Source: Bacillota bacterium
Lineage (GTDB): Bacteria > Bacillota > Clostridia > DSM-8532
Length of the DNA: 62,815 nt
Direction: 5' to 3'
Assembly (NCBI GenBank): GCA_023411795.1
Contig: JAEYOK010000024.1
Coordinates: forward strand, 1 to 62,815
In this document: positions 42,471-50,222 of the stretch, one piece after another
Numbering within the stretch: position 1 is the first letter of the stretch
How the letters are laid out: each line of letters starts with the position of its first letter
Program-made: the position numbers and the translations under genes
Notes under the pieces: generated by a model
Told to the model about the DNA's origin: nothing
What the model saw: the letters and a program-made list of their open reading frames with translations, nothing else
Databases searched by the model: none

Positions 42471-42588
42471 TTACCAAAAATTCAACTATGGCACACTCGA
42501 ATTATTAGAAAATGTTGTCAAAATAGAACTCTTATCTACCTTATCAAAAGCTTTCTTATTTTTTACCATAAAAGGAAGTACACACAGA

Positions 42589-43062
42589 TTAATTTAGCAC
42601 CGCAATACCAATATTTAAATAAGTGGCAAAGAGGAGCCATAGCAAATAAGGTATCATCAGATATCCCGCAATTTTATTAATTCTATAAAACCTTATAATT
42701 GTTATTAATACTAAAACATCTAGTAAAAGAATAACTATGACGGATATCCAATACCACTCAAAGCGAAAGAATATGATTGGCCAAAGAAAATTAACAAACA
42801 GCTGTACCCAATAAAGATTGATAGCCCTTTTCCGTTCAGGTGTTTGTTGCGTTTGGTAAATGATATATGCTGCAATTCCCATCAAAAGATAAAGCACAGG
42901 CCAAATCACACCAAAAAGCCACCCTGGTGGTGACAATGGCGGTTTTATGAATGATGAATATTCTTGCCCTGCGTTACCGGAAAATAAGTTGCCGAGCATT
43001 CCTGCCAACTGGGTAATAAGCACGATTATGAGAAGTTGAGACCAATCAATTTTCTTAGCCAT
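42589..43062 (-). CDS. tspO: TspO/MBR (translocator protein) family membrane protein
   Basis: 157 residues with five helices. Family marks: PPLSPPGWLFGVIWPVLYLLMGIAAYIIY at about 41-69, YWVQLFVNFLWPIIFF, and the final LLWLLFATYLNIGIAVLN. Bacterial TspO binds porphyrins and affects tetrapyrrole and stress responses. The gene stands alone, flanked by palindromic repeat units downstream of the nitrilase gene; AGGGTGAT precedes the ATG. Confidence 0.92.
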   Translation of the reverse strand: MAKKIDWSQLLIIVLITQLAGMLGNLFSGNAGQEYSSFIKPPLSPPGWLFGVIWPVLYLLMGIAAYIIYQTQQTPERKRAINLYWVQLFVNFLWPIIFFRFEWYWISVIVILLLDVLVLITIIRFYRINKIAGYLMIPYLLWLLFATYLNIGIAVLN

Positions 43063-43136
43063 ATAATCACCCTCGTTATTATTGTATGTGGGTTATTATT
43101 GGTTTATTAAATGTCTTTACCTAAGACAACCTTTTC

Positions 43137-43163
43137 GTGACAGGGGGACGGGGGTATTGTCAC
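43137..43163. repeat. 27-bp palindromic unit (GGGACGG orientation plus)
   Basis: Ends GTGACA (43137-43142) and TGTCAC (43158-43163) with GGGGGACGGGGG between. It faces the opposite-orientation unit at 43273-43299 across the hairpin at 43232. Confidence 0.85.
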
Positions 43164-43231
43164 ACTTTAATATTTAAATAGCAACATGTTATATATCTCT
43201 CTCACTTTTTGTTCTTGATACTCTAAGTATG

Positions 43232-43272
43232 AAAAATACCTCTATGATGTCTTATACCATAGAAGTATTTTT
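43232..43272 (-). terminator. Terminator of the nitrilase gene, conserved-loop hairpin family
   Basis: AAAAATACCTCTATG (43232-43246) and CATAGAAGTATTTTT (43258-43272) form a 15-bp stem with one mismatch and a T-run on both strands. The loop (ATGTCTTATAC) is nearly that of the hairpin at 47047. Confidence 0.8.
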
Positions 43273-43299
43273 GAGTCAGTAACCCCGTCCCCTTGTCAC
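43273..43299. repeat. 27-bp palindromic unit, minus orientation, forming the end of the nitrilase gene
   Basis: TGTCAC (43294-43299) and CCCCGTCCCC are intact; the other end is degenerate (GAGTCAGTAA). The nitrilase frame reads through the unit and stops inside it at 43276-43278. Confidence 0.8.
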
Positions 43300-44160
43300 A
43301 TTATCAATTCTTATAAATGGTTCGTTGATGTTCTCATCAATGAGCAATTTATATTTTCCCGGCCTGCGATATGTATTTCCATGCACTTCTTTCCTACGAT
43401 ATCTGCGTAACATATCTATATCAAGTTCCGCCACATATACTCCTTCTTCTTCACCAGCCTCAAAAACGCAAGTATCTCTTGATTCCGGTAATTCAGGAAG
43501 GTAAGCCACCCCATCAAATAAAGTAGAATGTCCATTGCAATCCGGCTGGTTACAAGGGTAATTACAGGTAGCAATTGCAACCATATTCTCAAATGCACGT
43601 CCTCTTAACTGTGATAGCCGGTTTATTTCCATTGGGCACGCATTAGGAACAAGCAAAAGTTCTGCTCCCTTTAACATTAAAATTCGGGCACTCTCTGGGA
43701 ATTCTCTATCATAACAGATCATAGATCCCACCTTAATGATACCTTCTTCTGTATCAAGATCTGCCACAAAAAACTCATCGCCACCATCCAGCATGCATTC
43801 ATCGCCAAAGTCACATGTATGGACTTTTGAGTATTTGTACATTAGCGTTCCATGGCGATTAAAAAGACAAATTGTGTTTCGTGGCCTTGGGTGGTGCTTT
43901 TCAAGAAATGTAATTCCTATAGCCATGCCAAGCTCTTTTGCCAGATATTCAAAAGTTTTTACAAATTCACTTTCAGAAGAAATAGCCATTTTTGCTAACT
44001 GTCCTTCATTCTGCGGAACCCTATATCCGTTATTCCACATCTCAGGGAAAAGTGCTATGTCTGCTCCTTTTTCTTTCGCTGATTTACATGCATCTATTCC
44101 CTTTTCTAAATTTACTGTCATGCTTTCTGTAGGCATAATCTGCAAAAATGCTATTTTCAT
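43276..44160 (-). CDS. Carbon-nitrogen hydrolase (nitrilase superfamily)
   Basis: About 294 residues from the ATG at 44160 (GAGGAGAG in front). The Glu-Lys-Cys triad is visible as FPEMWNNG (Glu), YSKVHTCDFG (Lys) and SMICYDREFPESARIL (Cys). Amide or N-carbamoyl substrates are typical; the sequence does not say which. The last seven residues, VTRGRGY, are encoded by an inserted palindromic unit, which also supplies the stop. A terminator hairpin follows directly. Confidence 0.88.
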   Translation of the reverse strand: MKIAFLQIMPTESMTVNLEKGIDACKSAKEKGADIALFPEMWNNGYRVPQNEGQLAKMAISSESEFVKTFEYLAKELGMAIGITFLEKHHPRPRNTICLFNRHGTLMYKYSKVHTCDFGDECMLDGGDEFFVADLDTEEGIIKVGSMICYDREFPESARILMLKGAELLLVPNACPMEINRLSQLRGRAFENMVAIATCNYPCNQPDCNGHSTLFDGVAYLPELPESRDTCVFEAGEEEGVYVAELDIDMLRRYRRKEVHGNTYRRPGKYKLLIDENINEPFIRIDNVTRGRGY

Positions 44161-44263
44161 GCGATGTTCTCTCCTCATTGCGGTTCAACTCATTCATGTT
44201 TCTGAGCTCTATATTTTTAGAACCCGTTCCAGAAAACGTTATTCTCCTTCCACGGATGTACGC

Positions 44264-45298
44264 TTACCCGTTTTCCCTCTTTAGCTGTGATATATTCTGC
44301 AAATACCCGTTGATGGTTTCACCTTCCTGTATTCCCCAATCCTCATGCAGAATCTCCACCACATGTTCATATGCTTTTATTGCGCCTTGTTTATCACCCT
44401 TGAGAATACATAGCTGGGCTATGCTATCATAGTCATCAGTAAAACGCGGTGCTTTTTCCAGTTGAACCGCCTTTGTGAAATCTGCAATGGCACGGTCATA
44501 CTCAGCTCGTTTCGCGTATGCGTCGCCACGAGAACTCCAGGCAAACCAACAGTCCCCATATTTTGAAACCATATCATCCCAGCACTTCTCCGCTTCCTCC
44601 CGGTTTCCCCCTTTTTCATTTATCCAACCTTTATAGAGCAGATAATGATAGCTGTCCTTTACGTTACGCATTTGTTCAAGGGTCTCCTTGGCTTCATCAA
44701 GCCGTCCATCGGCAATAAGATTATCCAGTAGCCAAAGATATCCGGCATGATATTGGGGATGTTCTCTAACAAACTGCTTATAGTAGCGGATGATGTCCGT
44801 ATGATTGGTGCAGCACCAATCCCATAAAACACCGTGGGCAGCTTTACTTAGAACGCAGTGATTCACTTTCTTCTCCGGTTCAATTTCCAGGGCCTGCTTT
44901 GCACATCCTGCTGCAAGATTATGATAGCTCTCTGCCCGAAGATTATATAATTCTGCACGCATAGTGAGGCATCTACCCCGTGTTTCTATGTCGAGACAAC
45001 CTTTTTTCAACTGTCCTTCCGCATAGGAAAAGTCCTCATCAGTCAGGTCAGTATGACACTCCATCATTTGCTCAATTCGCCGCAAATGGGTCTCCATACT
45101 GCTCTCAAACAGTTCATCGATTGTTATACCCAATATGGCTGTCAGATCTGGGAGCAATACAATGTCTGGGTAGCTCAAACCATTTTCCCATTTTGATATA
45201 GCCTGTGCCGTCACATTCAGCTTTTCCGCAAGCTTTTCCTGCGTCAAATCACTACGCAGGCGGAAAGTCCGGATTTGTTTTGCAATTTGGTTTTCCAT
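44264..45298 (-). CDS. XRE-family helix-turn-helix protein with TPR domain
   Basis: 344 residues. The first 60 are an HTH_3 domain (IRTFRLRSDLTQEKLAEKLNVTAQAISKWENGLSYPD, DLTAILGITIDELF). The rest is helical with tetratricopeptide-like repeats, clearest at AWSSRGDAYAKRAEYDRAIADFTKAVQLE and AQLCILKGDKQGAIKAYEHVVE. Such regulators may bind signalling peptides or partner proteins with the TPR part. No partner gene is evident nearby. Confidence 0.85.
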   Translation of the reverse strand: MENQIAKQIRTFRLRSDLTQEKLAEKLNVTAQAISKWENGLSYPDIVLLPDLTAILGITIDELFESSMETHLRRIEQMMECHTDLTDEDFSYAEGQLKKGCLDIETRGRCLTMRAELYNLRAESYHNLAAGCAKQALEIEPEKKVNHCVLSKAAHGVLWDWCCTNHTDIIRYYKQFVREHPQYHAGYLWLLDNLIADGRLDEAKETLEQMRNVKDSYHYLLYKGWINEKGGNREEAEKCWDDMVSKYGDCWFAWSSRGDAYAKRAEYDRAIADFTKAVQLEKAPRFTDDYDSIAQLCILKGDKQGAIKAYEHVVEILHEDWGIQEGETINGYLQNISQLKRENG

Positions 45299-45398
45299 AA
45301 GGTAATCGCCTCCTTCGTTATGGCTTAATTATAGAAAAAGGTCACCCAATTTAACATCGACGGACTGGTGGAATACATACAACCCATAGTTGAATTTT

Positions 45399-45421
45399 AT
45401 CACGACACGTCCCCTTGTCAC
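45399..45421. repeat. Partial palindromic unit, minus orientation, forming the kinase stop
   Basis: TGTCAC (45416-45421) and ACGTCCCC are intact; the far end is degraded. The kinase stop codon (45418-45420) lies inside the terminal hexamer. Confidence 0.7.
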
Positions 45422-45918
45422 GTGCAAAGCTCAATGATATAATCCGCCGCCTGTTCCGGGCTTCTATTTGATACATCAACTTTGACGGTCTTCAATGCTT
45501 CATAAAATGGAATGCGCTCTATGCTTCTTTGTATAACATCTTCCATCCGAATTCCGGCTTCAACATCCTTTGTCAGACGGGTCCGTAGTTCCTGTTGGCT
45601 ACATACCAAAGATATCAAATGAATCTTACAGTTCGAGGTTTCTATGCGGGACAGGATATCATTAATGATAACCTGTTCATGCATAACCCAGCAAAATACA
45701 ACATTCTCAATGGCTGAACACCCTAAAAAATTATTCAAAAGAAAGCATATGTTTTCCATCACCATTTGCTTAGTCTCGTCAGTCACTAGAAACGGGTGCA
45801 TATCCCAACACCAATCCCCATCAAGAAACACACTGTTGTTGAGCTTGTACTTCATGATACGACAGATTGTTGATTTGCCTACGCCCATTGTGCCGCCGAT
45901 TAGATAAATGTTTTTCAT
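45418..45918 (-). CDS. P-loop nucleoside/phosphotransferase-type kinase
   Basis: 166 residues. Walker A motif GGTMGVGKSTICRIM (residues 8-22) and an early DGDWCWD acceptor motif, like small AAA-type kinases that phosphorylate nucleosides or aminoglycosides. A lid-like stretch (RTRLTKDVEAGIRMEDVIQRSIERI) is followed by VDVSNRSPEQAADYIIEL. The substrate is unknown. The stop codon lies within a palindromic repeat unit, and the GNAT gene is 15 bp upstream, so the two are co-transcribed. Confidence 0.8.
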   Translation of the reverse strand: MKNIYLIGGTMGVGKSTICRIMKYKLNNSVFLDGDWCWDMHPFLVTDETKQMVMENICFLLNNFLGCSAIENVVFCWVMHEQVIINDILSRIETSNCKIHLISLVCSQQELRTRLTKDVEAGIRMEDVIQRSIERIPFYEALKTVKVDVSNRSPEQAADYIIELCT

Positions 45919-45933
45919 AGTATCTCCCTGTAG

Positions 45934-46374
45934 TTAGCTCTCAAATTTTAAGTAAACCATGTCTATCAGCTGTTTTCCCTCTTCATATATTGGATGATCG
46001 TAATGGTCAGTAAAAAAATTCTTTATCCTGTGGGATTCTGTAAAACCGCAGCTTTTATAAAAATTTAAAATATTCGTACAATCACCCGTTCCGACAAGCA
46101 AAACATTACAATCCGCATAGTGGGACAATACAAATTCTATCAACTTTTTTCCATAACCTTTTCTCTGATAATCGGGATCTACGGCAATATTTTTGAGTTC
46201 ATAGATTCCGTCTGATTCTTTTGTCACAACACATTCCGCTTTCACTCCACCGTCATCCAAGATAAACATGTCGCCGCGCTCAAGATATTTATCCACCATA
46301 CTTTCCTGTTCGTCAGCTAGCAAAAGCAAGTCAATATAGTCCTTCTTGCTTTCAAAAACTTGTTTTATATACAT
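45934..46374 (-). CDS. GNAT-family N-acetyltransferase
   Basis: About 146 residues from the ATG at 46374 (GGAGGTAC in front); a longer frame would begin inside the upstream repeat pair and is not believable. The acetyl-CoA loop is DPDYQRKGYGKKLIEFVLSHY, with ELKNIAV before it and NILNFYKSCGFTESHRIKNFF after it. Substrate unknown. It is the first of a two-gene unit with the kinase, bracketed by palindromic units. Confidence 0.88.
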   Translation of the reverse strand: MYIKQVFESKKDYIDLLLLADEQESMVDKYLERGDMFILDDGGVKAECVVTKESDGIYELKNIAVDPDYQRKGYGKKLIEFVLSHYADCNVLLVGTGDCTNILNFYKSCGFTESHRIKNFFTDHYDHPIYEEGKQLIDMVYLKFES

Positions 46375-46454
46375 AAGAATGTACCTCCATAAACCGAAAG
46401 TTCTATCCGTATCAAATTCCGCTTTCATATGCTTTTCCTGGCACTCTTGGCATG

Positions 46455-46510
46455 GTGACAATGGGACGGGGTTGTTGTCACCTGTGACAAGGGGACGGGG
46501 TTGTTGTCAT
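46455..46510. repeat. Two tandem 27-bp palindromic units, plus orientation
   Basis: Unit 46455-46481 has ends GTGACA/TGTCAC; unit 46484-46510 has GTGACA/TGTCAT. Both carry GGGACGGGGTTGT between. They lie two bases apart, upstream of the GNAT gene. Confidence 0.9.
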
Positions 46511-47046
46511 ATTAATCTTTTTGTCACTATTTTTAAGTTTTCCATAATCTATATCTTCCTCTTACAAAATTTCATTTTAAAATATTGCTTTATATTTTTT
46601 TAACTGAATATATTTTACTAGCGCTGATTACAATAAGTTAATAAATCAATTCAATCATTCGGTGTAGTGGTATTTCATGGGTACCTGCCATATATCTTAA
46701 TGGCAATCAAAACTACCACAAGTGAATAAAAGATGATTAATACTAGATTGAATCAGTAACTGAGTTGTTTGAAATTATCTCCAATCAACTGAAGTCTGTT
46801 GGTGAGGTGAAAAAATAAAAAACAAATAAAGTGTTGATTTTCTCTATTGTTGCATATTGCTCCTCTTATAAACATGCGACATATTGCCATGATATATGCA
46901 ACCTAAATTCTTGTCAATACGAATAATAAATACCATACTAATAAAGCAAAGGGCATAATATACTCGTAGCAACAAGAATGTCACTCTTTAATCATTGAAT
47001 GATAATATGATTCGATTCTTCTTTTGATTTATAACCCTCTAATTAC
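46511..47046. other. Gene-free AT-rich stretch
   Basis: No full gene. A short plus-strand frame without start ends ...SVTELFEIISNQLKSVGEVK at about 46820, which could be the tail of a degraded gene. Otherwise nothing supportable. Confidence 0.35.
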
Positions 47047-47087
47047 AAAAATACCCCTACGATATCTTATACCATAGAGGTGTTTTT
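47047..47087 (-). terminator. Terminator of the DtxR-type gene, conserved-loop hairpin family
   Basis: AAAAATACCCCTACG (47047-47061) and CATAGAGGTGTTTTT (47073-47087) pair with few mismatches around loop ATATCTTATAC. It abuts the palindromic unit at 47090, the same arrangement as at 43232-43299. Confidence 0.8.
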
Positions 47088-47089
47088 AT

Positions 47090-47116
47090 GTGACAATAAC
47101 CCCGTCCCCCTGTCAC
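47090..47116. repeat. 27-bp palindromic unit, minus orientation
   Basis: GTGACA (47090-47095), CCCCGTCCCCC, TGTCAC (47111-47116). An extra TGTCAC at 47120-47125 holds the stop codon of the DtxR-type gene (47122-47124). Confidence 0.88.
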
Positions 47117-47121
47117 CCCTG

Positions 47122-47535
47122 TCACTCTTTCATATATTTCTCAATATTTCTTATAGTTTTTTCATCAAGAAAATGTTCTATTTTTTCGACCTGTTCGGTT
47201 TCATCACTGGATTGATTTATTAGGCATAAAAACTCATTTAAGATATCATGCCTGTATAGCAAGTATTCCCCTACTGCAAGCCCCTTGACTGTGGGTTTTA
47301 TATAACCATACCTTTCGGATACTACCAATTCTAAACATTTTAAATTACTGACCATTTTTGTGGCGGAGGATGGCTTCACATTAAGACTGTCAGCGAGGTC
47401 TTTTATACGTACCACATCCTGTTTTTTTATCATTCTACATATCATTTCGAGATAATCTTCCATGGATGAGGTAATCTGTGTATTATCATGTAACTGGTAT
47501 CCTTTTAAAGTGTAGAAATCAGAATTGCTGCTCAT
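47122..47535 (-). CDS. DtxR/MntR-family metal-dependent repressor
   Basis: About 137 residues from the ATG at 47535 (AAAGGA in front). Winged helix: SSMEDYLEMICRMIKKQDVVRIKDLADSLNVKPSSATKMVSNLKCLELVVSERYGYIKPTVKG, then a dimerisation region with YRHDILNEFL, Glu- and His-rich as expected for the metal site (VEKIEHFLDEKTIRNIEKY). There is no SH3 domain, as in MntR. It is divergent from feoAB, and a palindrome lies in the shared region, so iron-dependent repression of feoAB is likely. Confidence 0.85.
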   Translation of the reverse strand: MSSNSDFYTLKGYQLHDNTQITSSMEDYLEMICRMIKKQDVVRIKDLADSLNVKPSSATKMVSNLKCLELVVSERYGYIKPTVKGLAVGEYLLYRHDILNEFLCLINQSSDETEQVEKIEHFLDEKTIRNIEKYMKE

Positions 47536-47611
47536 ATATTTTGTAATTCCTTTCAGCTCTGATTGCAGATTTTTTATCTTTAGGCTTGTAACACATTTAA
47601 TGCTTCTCCCA

Positions 47612-47642
47612 TATAATGGGATTAAGAAACTAAGTTTCCTTA
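47612..47642. promoter_or_regulatory. feoAB -10 box and DtxR-type operator
   Basis: TATAAT (47612-47617) is followed 4 bp later by TTAAGAAACTAAGTTTCCTTA (47622-47642), an imperfect palindrome centred on AAACT-A-AGTTT. That position just past the -10 box suits repression by the adjacent DtxR-type protein. A good -35 box is not evident. Confidence 0.6.
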
Positions 47643-47672
47643 TCCTAAACATATTACGAGGTGTCGAATTTT

Positions 47673-47906
47673 ATGAATAGTATAAGCTCATTAAAAGATT
47701 TAAAGCAAGGCCAAACAGCAAAAGTAAAATCATTATTATCTACGGGTAATATTCGAAGAAGATTGCAGGATATCGGTCTTATTGAAGGAACCGATGTGGA
47801 ATGTCTACAGAAAAGCCCGGCTGGGGACCCGGTAGCATACTTAATCAGAGGAGCGGTCATTGCTCTTAGGTCTGAGGATTCTTCTGATGTTTTGATCTAT
47901 TTATAA
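47673..47906 (+). CDS. feoA: Ferrous iron transport protein A
   Basis: 77 residues from the ATG at 47673 (GAGG 11 bases upstream; an in-frame GTG at 47661 overlaps the ribosome site). A small SH3-like beta barrel: LKDLKQGQTAKVKSLLSTGNIRRRLQDIGLIEGTDVECLQKSPAGDPVAYLIRGAVIALR. It assists FeoB, encoded 25 bp downstream. Confidence 0.9.
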   Translation: MNSISSLKDLKQGQTAKVKSLLSTGNIRRRLQDIGLIEGTDVECLQKSPAGDPVAYLIRGAVIALRSEDSSDVLIYL

Positions 47907-47931
47907 CATACCATAAAAGGGGGAGGTAAAT

Positions 47932-50076
47932 TTGGGTCTGACAAATGACTCTACAGGAATTAAGGCGGTTGGTTCCGAACTGATTATTAAGAAGTTAACA
48001 CCTGATGATAAGGTTATTGCAGTGGCAGGTAATCCAAACGTCGGCAAAAGTACAGTCTTTAATAACTTAACAGGATTAAATCAACATACAGGTAACTGGC
48101 CCGGAAAGACAGTTACCAATGCCCAAGGATATTGCTATTATGGGGATTCGACTTATGTTTTGGTCGATATCCCCGGTACATATTCCCTTATGGCACATTC
48201 GGCTGAAGAAGAAGTAGCTCGAGACTTTATCTGTTTCGGTAATCCAGACGCAGTTATAGTCGTTTGCGATGCCACATGTCTGGAACGCAATTTTAATCTT
48301 GTGCTGCAAACATTAGAGATCACCGAAAGGGTTGTAATTTGTGTTAACCTAATGGATGAAGCCAAGAAGAAGAACATAAGAATTGATTTAGGTGCAATAT
48401 CTGAAAAGCTCGGTGTACCAGTAATAGGGACCATTGCTAGAAAGAAAAAGACCTTAGATAAACTAATGCATACCGTACAGCAACTATTAAGCACAGCAAA
48501 AGAACAGACTCGATTTAAAGTAAAATATCCGAAACCGATTGAAGACGCTATTACTCTTTTGGAGCCTATTATTATACAAAAGATCGGTAAAAAGATTAAT
48601 CCACGTTGGCTAAGCTTGAAGCTGCTTGATTATGATAAAACGTTAATCACTACTCTTAATGATTATCTTGGTTATGAGCTGCTTGACGATGAAGATATCA
48701 ATGAAGGCCTAGCTAAAGCTAAACAGATTTTATCGGATAGCGGAATTGCTAGCGAAACTTTACGGGATAAAATCGTTGCCAGCTTAGTTCTGACTGCAGA
48801 AGACATATGTTCTGACACAGTTCTTTTTGATAAAAATAATTATAACGCGAGAGATAGGAAAATCGATAAAATACTGACTAACAAATGGACCGGTTTTCCA
48901 ATTATGATTGCCCTGCTCATAGGTGTTTTCTGGCTAACAATAACAGGTGCAAACTATCCTTCCGGTTTGCTGGCAGACGGTCTATTCTGGATTCAAGACA
49001 GAATTACCGATGCTTTTCAATATATAGGCGCACCGGATTGGCTGCATGGGGCACTTGTTCTTGGTGTATACCGTGTATTGGCTTGGGTTATTTCGGTCAT
49101 GCTACCGCCGATGGCGATTTTCTTTCCATTGTTTACCTTGCTTGAGGACTTAGGCTATCTACCACGTGTTGCTTTTAATTTGGATAAATACTTTAAAAAA
49201 AGCTGTGCCTGCGGAAAACAAGCTCTGACCATGTGTATGGGATTTGGATGCAACGCAGCAGGCATTATCGGATGTCGAATTATTGATTCACCCCGCGAAC
49301 GCTTAATCGCCATGATTACTAATAATTTTGTACCTTGTAACGGTAGGTTCCCAACTTTAATTGCAATACTAACCATGTTTTTTGTAGGTGCAGCCGCAGG
49401 ACCGTTTGAATCCGTATTTTCGGCTGTCTTACTTACCGGTTTTATTGTTTTAGGCATTTTTATGACTTTTACAGTCTCAAAGATATTGTCAAAGACGATT
49501 TTAAAAGGTGTTCCTTCCTCTTTTACACTGGAGCTACCACCGTACCGTAAACCTCAAATTGGCAAGGTCATAGTCCGGTCTATCTTTGACAGAACACTTT
49601 TTGTTCTCGGAAGAGCTGTGGTAGTTGCAGCACCAGCCGGCCTTATTATATGGATTATGGCTAATATATCGATCGGTGATATGACATTGCTAGCCCACTG
49701 CTCAGGCTTCTTAGATCCGTTCGCAAAAATGTTAGGAATGGACGGTGTTATTCTTTTAGCATTTATTTTAGGTTTTCCAGCCAATGAAATTGTCCTCCCT
49801 ATTATTATCATGGCATATATGGCATCCGGTAGTCTAATGGAATTAGATAGTCTATGGGACTTAAAGCAATTATTGGTCGCTAACGGCTGGACTTGGATTA
49901 CAGCAATCAGTACCATGCTATTTTCTTTGATGCACTGGCCTTGTTCCACAACCTGCCTTACCATTAAGAAAGAAACGCAAAGCTGGAAATGGACAGCAAT
50001 CTCCTTTGTTGTACCGACTCTGATTGGGATTATCGTTTGTCTTATGTTTGCTAATATTGCACGGCTTTTTATATAA
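47932..50076 (+). CDS. feoB: Ferrous iron transport protein B
   Basis: 714 residues from a TTG with a strong GGGGGAGG. An N-terminal G domain (GNPNVGKSTVFNNLTG, DIPGTYSL, NLMDEA) and guanine-dissociation-inhibitor region (to about residue 290) precede a membrane domain of about ten helices with the Gate motifs: MCMGFGCNAAGI with a conserved Cys and NNFVPCNGRFPTL with the second Cys. It imports Fe(II), important for anaerobes. It forms an operon with feoA under an apparent DtxR-type operator; a terminator follows. Confidence 0.95.
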   Translation: MGLTNDSTGIKAVGSELIIKKLTPDDKVIAVAGNPNVGKSTVFNNLTGLNQHTGNWPGKTVTNAQGYCYYGDSTYVLVDIPGTYSLMAHSAEEEVARDFICFGNPDAVIVVCDATCLERNFNLVLQTLEITERVVICVNLMDEAKKKNIRIDLGAISEKLGVPVIGTIARKKKTLDKLMHTVQQLLSTAKEQTRFKVKYPKPIEDAITLLEPIIIQKIGKKINPRWLSLKLLDYDKTLITTLNDYLGYELLDDEDINEGLAKAKQILSDSGIASETLRDKIVASLVLTAEDICSDTVLFDKNNYNARDRKIDKILTNKWTGFPIMIALLIGVFWLTITGANYPSGLLADGLFWIQDRITDAFQYIGAPDWLHGALVLGVYRVLAWVISVMLPPMAIFFPLFTLLEDLGYLPRVAFNLDKYFKKSCACGKQALTMCMGFGCNAAGIIGCRIIDSPRERLIAMITNNFVPCNGRFPTLIAILTMFFVGAAAGPFESVFSAVLLTGFIVLGIFMTFTVSKILSKTILKGVPSSFTLELPPYRKPQIGKVIVRSIFDRTLFVLGRAVVVAAPAGLIIWIMANISIGDMTLLAHCSGFLDPFAKMLGMDGVILLAFILGFPANEIVLPIIIMAYMASGSLMELDSLWDLKQLLVANGWTWITAISTMLFSLMHWPCSTTCLTIKKETQSWKWTAISFVVPTLIGIIVCLMFANIARLFI

Positions 50077-50081
50077 CAAAA

Positions 50082-50131
50082 AAACAATAACCCTTCAGTT
50101 CTTGCTTTAAGATTGAGGGGTTATTGTTTTA
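50082..50131 (+). terminator. Intrinsic terminator of feoAB
   Basis: AAACAATAACCC (50082-50093) is perfectly complementary to GGGTTATTGTTT (50118-50129) with further inner pairing, then TT. Confidence 0.85.
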
Positions 50132-50177
50132 TTCATTGGTTACACTATCAGTTTGGGAGTATACAGAGGGATTTTTT

Positions 50178-50204
50178 GTGACAACAACCCCGTCCCCTTG
50201 TCAC
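50178..50204. repeat. 27-bp palindromic unit, minus orientation
   Basis: GTGACA (50178-50183), CCCCGTCCCC, TGTCAC (50199-50204). It lies between the feoB terminator and the stop of the acetyltransferase gene. Confidence 0.9.
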
Positions 50205-50222
50205 TTGTCCAAAATAATAAAG

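Noticed and set aside
46375..46461. Longer N terminus of the GNAT protein
   Set aside because: The added 29 codons start inside a repeat unit and lack a ribosome site, whereas the ATG at 46374 has GGAGGTAC.
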